Below, in pieces: positions 58,968 through 64,000 of a DNA stretch of 64,000 nucleotides (position 1 is the first letter of the stretch; the number at the start of each line of letters is the position of its first letter). The notes under the pieces are model-generated. The model worked only from the letters and a program-made list of their open reading frames with translations, was not told where the DNA came from and searched no databases. This stretch comes from Uliginosibacterium paludis (lineage in GTDB: Bacteria; Pseudomonadota; Gammaproteobacteria; Burkholderiales; Rhodocyclaceae): positions 128,875-192,874 of the forward strand of contig NZ_JBDIVF010000005.1 in the NCBI RefSeq assembly GCF_039631355.1, given 5' to 3'. Position numbers and translations under genes: made by a program.

Positions 58968-60173
58968 TCAGATTTTCAGTCGTGTGATGATGTCATAGAT
59001 GGGGCTGAGGATGGCCGAGGCTATCCAGAGCATCAGACCGCCGAGAAGCAGGATCAGGGCGGGCTCGATCCACGCCTGAAACGCTTCGAATGATTCGCGC
59101 ACTTCCCGCTCGAAGAAATGGGCAGCATTCAGAAGTGCAGGGTCGAGAGCGCCTGTTTGCTCGCCGAGCCGGAGCATCCTGATCACGAGGGATGGAAATA
59201 CCGTAGCGTCGCTGAAAGCGTCGGACAGGCTCATGCCGCGAGAGACCTGAGTGCTGGCAAAGGCGAGCGCATCGGCAACGATCCGGTTGGTCACGACGCC
59301 TTGCGTCAGCGCGAGCGCCTGCATGATGGGGATGCCTGCTGCATAAAGCAGCGCAAGAAGACTGGTGAATCGAGCAAGCATGATCTTGCGATACACATTG
59401 CCGATGACAGGCAGTTCGAGTTTCAGCTTGTCCCATGTTCGTGCCGCGCCAGCAGATTGCCTGACCGCAAGAACTGTAGACAGCGGGGCAGCAATGAGCG
59501 CGAAGAGCAGCAGCGCGCTGTGTTGCCTGATCGTATTCGAGAGCCAGAGCAGGGCTCTCGTCTGCGCCGGCAGCGGCGCTCCTGTTGCTTTGAATAACTT
59601 GGCAAGTTCCGGAACGACGAAAACGAGCGACACTGAAATCGCACAGAGTGCGACCGCGAGAACGATGGATGGATAGATCGACAGCTTCCGCAGGAAGGCC
59701 CTGAATTCGTCTTCACGGCGGAGCATGCTGCCAGTTTCAGCAAGCACCTGCGTCAGATTCCCGCTGTTTTCTCCTGCACGGATGAGCGCTTGCGCGACGG
59801 GATCGAACACCTGCGGATGCTCACTGATCGCGTCTGCGAACGAGCTGCCGTGACCGATCTTTTCGAGCAGCTTCGTCAATATCGGCCCGATGCGTTCCTG
59901 GCCGGAGCCCTCACGAAGCTCCTGCAAGGCGTCCATGAGTGGAATGCCTGCCCGCAAAAGGTGTTCGAGGTGAAAGAAAAAATGAATCCGCTCTCGCAGC
60001 GGTACGCGGTCCAGCCAGGCGGAGAGTGCCGGCAGTACGCACCGACGTGCCTGGATCAGTTCGAGCTTCATCCGCGAGAGGTGAAGTTCAAGTGAAGGAA
60101 TGTCCGCGGATTCCAGTTGCCCGCGCACAAGCTCTCCTTCGGCTGAGACCGCACGGTAAGCGTATCGAGGCAT
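58968..60173 (-). CDS. Pilus/type II secretion platform protein (PilC/GspF/MshG family)
   Basis: A 401-residue inner-membrane protein with the duplicated T2SSF domain. YAYRAVSAEGELVRGQLES opens the N-terminus. The first repeat has FFFHLEHLLRAGIPLMDALQEL and IGHGSSFADAISEHPQVFDPVAQALIRAGENSGNLTQVL. The second has ARFTSLLALLYAAGIPIMQALALT and MSLSDAFSDATVFPSLVIRMLRLGEQTGALDPAL. Three membrane helices are predicted. It couples ATP hydrolysis by the neighbouring ATPase to pilin extrusion. I chose ATG 60173 over an upstream GTG. Confidence 0.93.
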   Translation of the reverse strand: MPRYAYRAVSAEGELVRGQLESADIPSLELHLSRMKLELIQARRCVLPALSAWLDRVPLRERIHFFFHLEHLLRAGIPLMDALQELREGSGQERIGPILTKLLEKIGHGSSFADAISEHPQVFDPVAQALIRAGENSGNLTQVLAETGSMLRREDEFRAFLRKLSIYPSIVLAVALCAISVSLVFVVPELAKLFKATGAPLPAQTRALLWLSNTIRQHSALLLFALIAAPLSTVLAVRQSAGAARTWDKLKLELPVIGNVYRKIMLARFTSLLALLYAAGIPIMQALALTQGVVTNRIVADALAFASTQVSRGMSLSDAFSDATVFPSLVIRMLRLGEQTGALDPALLNAAHFFEREVRESFEAFQAWIEPALILLLGGLMLWIASAILSPIYDIITRLKI

Positions 60174-60256
60174 CAGCGGAGGCTTTGCTGAATTGGCTGG
60201 ACGCACAGAGACCTGCTGTTTCCCGTAGCGCTAAGGGAGATAGACTTTTTGCGCAC

Positions 60257-62002
60257 TCAGCCCGCCTCCGTCAACAATCTGTCTGACAGATCGATGACCC
60301 GACGAAGCTCGCTCAGTGTTGTCAATCCTTCGGCCACCCGTGAGAGACCGTCTTCGGCAAGTGTCTGGAACCCCTTGCCGCGGGCAGCCTCGGCGAGTTT
60401 CTTCCGGCCCGCTTTGCGGCTTACGAGCTCATCAAGGTCTGCATCCATCTTCACGATTTCAGTCAGAGCAAGTCGGCCCTTGTAACCGGTAAAACCACAG
60501 ACCGGGCAGCCGCACGCGGCGAAAACCTGATCTCCTGGAATGTGCTCGCCGAGAATCCGGCGTTCTTCCGGATTGGCCTGACGCAACAGGCGACAGTTTG
60601 GGCAGAGTTTCCGGACAAGGCGCTGAGCCATGATCGCGATGATGTTGCCGGCCAGGATGCTTGCATCGATTCCCACATCCATGAGGCGGGGAATGGCGCC
60701 CAGAGCGGAGTTGCAGTGCAGGGTGGCAAAAACCTGATGGCCTGTCATGGCCGCTCTGAACGCCATCTCGGCAGTCGGAGCGTCCCGGATCTCTCCGATC
60801 AGTATGACGTCCGGGTCCTGGCGCATCATCGAGCGGATGCCGTTCGCGAAGTCCATCTTGCACGCGTCGGAGATTGAGGTTTGCCGGACGAGTTCCATCG
60901 GGTATTCAACCGGGTCTTCGAGAGTCATGATGTTCAGCGTCTCTGAACTCAGTTGTTTGAGTATCGAATACAGCGTGGTGGTTTTGCCGCTCCCTGTTGG
61001 GCCCGTCACCAGGAAGATGCCCTCCGGGCGCAGCAGCGCGCGCTCAAGCAAGCTGAGTCGTCTGGTTGCCAGCCCCAGGGTTTCGAGCGGTTGGACGCCT
61101 TTTGTCCGGTCGAGCAATCGGAGAACCAGGCATTCGCCATGAATCGTGGGCTGGGCTGAAACCCGAAAGTCGAGTTCGCGACCGTGTATCGTCAGTGAAA
61201 AGCGTCCGTCTTGAGGTGCGCGGGTTTCGGCGATGTTGAGGTCGGCCAGGATCTTGATGCGGACGGACAGAGCGCTCCACAGCGATTTGTGCAGTACGCG
61301 AAATTGTTGCAGCAAGCCGTCGATGCGATAACGCAGCCTCAGAAAACCCGCCTCCGGTTCGAAATGTATGTCGGAAGCATTTCGGCGAGCAGCATCCGTC
61401 AGTATGGCGTCGAGAAGTCGCACGACCGGATGCTCCGTATTGGAGGATGATGGAGAACCGGTACGGACTTGCTCGTCGTTCTCAAGTTCTTTCAGGATGC
61501 CGTCAATCGATAGCTCGAAACTGTATGCGTGATCCAGGGCATGCATGATTTCGCTTTCGCAGCCCAGTTTGACTTCAAGCCTCGTCCTGGCTGGCAGGAT
61601 GGATCTCAGCCCATCAAGAGCAACAACATCCTCTGGGTCTGCAACAGCAAGCACAAGCGCCGTTTTGTCATGTTCAAAGTGCAGAGGAAGCATTCTGTGA
61701 CGCCTGGCCAACTGTTCCGGGACGCAGGTGATGGCAGCGGGGTCCGGGGTGAAATGGGTCAAGTCGGCTTCGGGCAAGTCAAGGCTTGCAGCGAGCACGC
61801 TGCGCAAGGATTGCTCTGAGAGGAATCCGAGCCTGACGAGGTGGCGACCGAGAATGTCTCCAGAGTGCTTTTGCTCATGCAGGGCAATACGCAACTGATC
61901 CGCCGTGATCAGCCCGCGTGACATCAAGCGTTCTCCGAATCTGGGTTCTCCTTCCCGGAGTCTGTTCGGAGCGTTGGATGGCTGGGAAGACTGGTTTGTC
62001 AT
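60257..62002 (-). CDS. Pilus assembly ATPase (PilB/GspE/MshE family)
   Basis: The 581-residue cytoplasmic hexameric ATPase that powers assembly. It has an MshEN-type N-terminal domain (about 20-165, GERLMSRGLITADQLRIALHEQ), a central domain (about 190-300, DIHFEPEAGFLRLRYRIDG), Walker A GPTGSGKTT (334-342), the Asp box LEDPVEYPM, Walker B VILIGEIRD (399-407) and a His box TGHQVFATLHCNSA. The zinc tetra-Cys is CPNC and CGCPVC (467-502). MshEN domains of this type can bind cyclic di-GMP, relevant to the HD-GYP gene in this window. The secretin gene ends 90 nt upstream. Confidence 0.94.
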   Translation of the reverse strand: MTNQSSQPSNAPNRLREGEPRFGERLMSRGLITADQLRIALHEQKHSGDILGRHLVRLGFLSEQSLRSVLAASLDLPEADLTHFTPDPAAITCVPEQLARRHRMLPLHFEHDKTALVLAVADPEDVVALDGLRSILPARTRLEVKLGCESEIMHALDHAYSFELSIDGILKELENDEQVRTGSPSSSNTEHPVVRLLDAILTDAARRNASDIHFEPEAGFLRLRYRIDGLLQQFRVLHKSLWSALSVRIKILADLNIAETRAPQDGRFSLTIHGRELDFRVSAQPTIHGECLVLRLLDRTKGVQPLETLGLATRRLSLLERALLRPEGIFLVTGPTGSGKTTTLYSILKQLSSETLNIMTLEDPVEYPMELVRQTSISDACKMDFANGIRSMMRQDPDVILIGEIRDAPTAEMAFRAAMTGHQVFATLHCNSALGAIPRLMDVGIDASILAGNIIAIMAQRLVRKLCPNCRLLRQANPEERRILGEHIPGDQVFAACGCPVCGFTGYKGRLALTEIVKMDADLDELVSRKAGRKKLAEAARGKGFQTLAEDGLSRVAEGLTTLSELRRVIDLSDRLLTEAG

Positions 62003-62092
62003 GGGACGCGTTTGGACATGAATACCGGTGTCCGCCAGGAGAGCGGGGAGTGCATTTATCGGGCGTGGCGGGAGTGGCGTTTTGGGAGCCCT

Positions 62093-63730
62093 TCATCCGA
62101 GCCGTTCTGGGTCACTGCTCGTCATGACGGCAGGCAGGATGGTTGGCCGCACGAAAATGACCAGCTGGGTTTTGCGCTTGGAGTCGTTCCGGCTTTCGAA
62201 CAGACGTCCGATCAAGGGAAGTGAAGCAATGACGGGCACTGCGCCGTCATTGTTGTCGGTCGCATCTTCCATGAGTCCGCCCATGACAGCGATATTTCCG
62301 TTTGCGATGCGCATGACGGAATCGAACTCCCGGGCACGGATGACTGGAATGGTATTCATGATCGTTGCGTTGCCTTGAATGAGCTGAAGGCTCGGGTCAA
62401 CCTTTTGGCCGATGACTCGCGACATGCTTGGCCGTATATTCAAGGTGACCGACTCGTCATCCCCCACCATCGGGGTGATCGTCAGGACGATGCCGACCGG
62501 AACGGAGTGAAGGGTGGAGTTGACCGTTTTACGTGCCGGGCTGTTTGACGTTGCGTCTGTTTCCTTTATCTCGTAGGTGAAGTAGATGTTGTCATCCACG
62601 ACCTTCATGACCGCTGTCTGGTTATTCAGGACGGAGAGTTTCGGGCTGGACAGCACTCTGACGGTCCCGAACGTTTCGAGAAGTTTGACGGCTCCGATAA
62701 AGTTGCCACCGCGTGAGTCGTAACCGAGCTCCACGCTCGGGATGGCGTTACTCCCGCTGAATGTTCCGACTGCGCGCTGAACGAATCGGAATCCTGTGTC
62801 GAAAAGGTTCAAGGCGGTCCAATCGATGCCCTGCTGGTAGTTCTGAGTGAGTTCTACCTCTGCAATTGTTGCTTCAATCAGTACCTGTCTTCGTGCGCGG
62901 CTCAGGACGTCTTCCAGGTAAGTCTTTACTTGCGCGTGCTGTCTGGCTGTAGCGCGTATCGATAGAACGCCGGTCTCGGGATTTGCCATCACCAATGAGT
63001 GGGCTGAATGTGCGGAGGGCGCGCAGTGGGCGGTTTTCGTTGCGTCTGCTGCATTGATCCCCGGGCATTCTGAGGAATGCTTGGTTGGAACCCCTGTGCC
63101 ATCCTGCAGGATCTCTGCTAGGTTCTGAACAATGGAACTCCAGATCCTGTTGTTCGATGTGTTGTGAATTTGCGCGAATGAGCCACTGCTGGCTTGAGGT
63201 GCTTGCTGATCTTGCTTTCCTGCAGCGGAAGATCCGATCTGTGACGCGAGCGACACAATGCTGCTGGTGTCTCTTGCCAGATTGACGTAGTCGATCCGGT
63301 AGTATCTGAAGTAGGGTTCGTCAGGCAGTATCGCCAAACTTGTTCCGTGCTGTTCATACCGGATGTTTACTTGCCTGGTGATCCGCTCAAGTAATTGCGA
63401 CAAAGTCTGGTTGACCGCGTTCAGCGTGACGATTCCCTCTATGGAAGGGTGGATGTCTATGTCCAGATTCGAGTCCCGTGCCAAAGCGCTCAGAAGACTC
63501 TGCACCGATATGCGGTTTACAGATATCGACAGCAATTTTTCGGGACGTTGCGGCGGAAGCTCTGGCATGCCGAGTTCCGTGTGCTTGGCTGGGGATGGTT
63601 TTTGCGCCGCAGCAAACTCCAGGTGCGGGAAATGTTCCAGAGGGGTGTGTTGTGTTAAGTGTTCGTGCGGTTGAGCACAGGCACTGATCCCCAGGCTGAG
63701 CACTGCAGCAGGCACATAATGGAAGCGCAT
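62093..63730 (-). CDS. Lipoprotein secretin, MshL/PilQ-like
   Basis: The outer-membrane channel of the pilus. The 545 residues have a signal peptide with lipobox ISAC (Cys18), a Pro/Glu/His-rich linker, an N-domain (about 65-165, with LDIDIHPSIEGIVTLNAVNQTLSQLLERI) and the secretin core (about 280-530). Core motifs are VLIEATIAEVELTQNYQQGIDW, LLETFGTVRVLSSPKLSVLNNQTAVMKV, VPVGIVLTITPMVG, and VIASLPLIGRLFESRNDSKRKTQLVIFVRPTIL. A His/Ser/Ala-rich loop lies near 235-250. It is MshL-like in size and N-domain. I chose the ATG at 63730 rather than the adjoining upstream GTG. It heads the operon. Confidence 0.9.
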   Translation of the reverse strand: MRFHYVPAAVLSLGISACAQPHEHLTQHTPLEHFPHLEFAAAQKPSPAKHTELGMPELPPQRPEKLLSISVNRISVQSLLSALARDSNLDIDIHPSIEGIVTLNAVNQTLSQLLERITRQVNIRYEQHGTSLAILPDEPYFRYYRIDYVNLARDTSSIVSLASQIGSSAAGKQDQQAPQASSGSFAQIHNTSNNRIWSSIVQNLAEILQDGTGVPTKHSSECPGINAADATKTAHCAPSAHSAHSLVMANPETGVLSIRATARQHAQVKTYLEDVLSRARRQVLIEATIAEVELTQNYQQGIDWTALNLFDTGFRFVQRAVGTFSGSNAIPSVELGYDSRGGNFIGAVKLLETFGTVRVLSSPKLSVLNNQTAVMKVVDDNIYFTYEIKETDATSNSPARKTVNSTLHSVPVGIVLTITPMVGDDESVTLNIRPSMSRVIGQKVDPSLQLIQGNATIMNTIPVIRAREFDSVMRIANGNIAVMGGLMEDATDNNDGAVPVIASLPLIGRLFESRNDSKRKTQLVIFVRPTILPAVMTSSDPERLG

Positions 63731-64000
63731 CACGCTTTTCCCTGTCTTTTAGTTGTCCGTTATCAGATGCGGCGGCAGATGGTAAGGCCACCGTATGCTT
63801 TCGAAACTGAGACCTTAGGGCGGGGGTGCCCGAGCGGGCGGTGTTTTTGCAGATTGGCGAAGAGGAGCTATTGAGCCTTCTTTGTTGACTTTCTTTGAGG
63901 TGCCACTCACAATGTTCCTTCTTTGCTGCTTCGGCGGCAGAGACGCAAGTCCGAAAGAGCCTGGTAGTGAAAGCCAAGTGCAGTGCGGGTTTGCCTGTTT
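63731..64000. other. Upstream region of the pilus operon, window edge
   Basis: No convincing gene start is visible on either strand. A minus-strand open frame running from here into the secretin gene is a shadow. The region should hold the operon promoter, but no clear hexamer pair was found. A short GCCC-GAGC-GGGC stem lies near 63827. Confidence 0.4.

Noticed and set aside
63387..63977. 196-codon minus-strand frame over the secretin start
   Set aside because: It is another frame of the secretin gene plus its leader, without motifs or a ribosome site.

Overview
The window is a high-GC chromosomal segment of a Gram-negative bacterium, most likely a betaproteobacterium close to Rhodocyclales. 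Pointers are a complete proteobacterial dcw division and wall cluster, LPS/Kdo export genes (kdsD-kdsC-lptC-lptA), a Burkholderiales/Rhodocyclales-type trimeric porin, a phasin (so polyhydroxyalkanoate storage), O2-independent ubiquinone genes (ubiT, ubiU, ubiV) and a class A RNase P RNA. I saw no tRNA, rRNA, CRISPR array, transposase or prophage. Assignments rest on reading protein motifs and DNA by eye; no database search was possible.

Layout. 1-2460: dTDP-rhamnose genes (rfbB 3' part, rfbD, rfbA) ended by a strong terminator. 2570-4474: membrane CHASE-PAS-GGDEF protein with a degenerate cyclase site. 4918-6828: secreted lipoprotein pectinesterase. 6944-9054: pyrC, a small lipoprotein, a YgjV-family membrane protein. 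9044-10264: HD-GYP protein. 10372-10872: rnpB with two extra hairpins. 11096-28228: mraZ-rsmH-ftsL-ftsI-murE-murF-mraY-murD-ftsW-murG-(small ORF)-murC-ddl-ftsQ-ftsA-ftsZ, one strand, mostly 1-4 nt overlaps, preceded by five MraZ decamers and closed by a terminator. 28278-29990: ispD-ispF-thpR.

29992-37084: acyltransferase, host-attachment-family protein, mtfA, relA, a small secreted Ala/Lys-rich protein behind 11-bp phased repeats, and an OmpR-type two-component pair. 37088-40581: operon of an O-GlcNAc-transferase-like TPR protein, a second glycosyltransferase-like protein and truC. 40636-43993: ubiT, a GT9-like gene, ubiV and ubiU. 44192-46823: oligogalacturonate lyase and a porin. With the pectinesterase, this implies growth on pectin or plant debris. 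47066-50607: phasin, then lptA-lptC-kdsC-kdsD. 50704-52674: CPA2-type K+/H+ antiporter.

52728-63730 is the most unusual block. It is a minus-strand type IV pilus-like (MSHA-like) assembly operon: secretin, ATPase, platform protein, GspL-like PilM/PilN fusion, PilO-like, PilP/MshK-like and several (pseudo)pilins, with a membrane class III adenylate cyclase between the minor and last pilin genes. This suggests that surface-filament assembly is wired to cAMP. Other points of interest are a 62-codon ORF bridging murG and murC with 4-nt overlaps at both ends, heptanucleotide repeats inside rfbD, and Fnr/Crp-like sites beside ubiT and ubiU.
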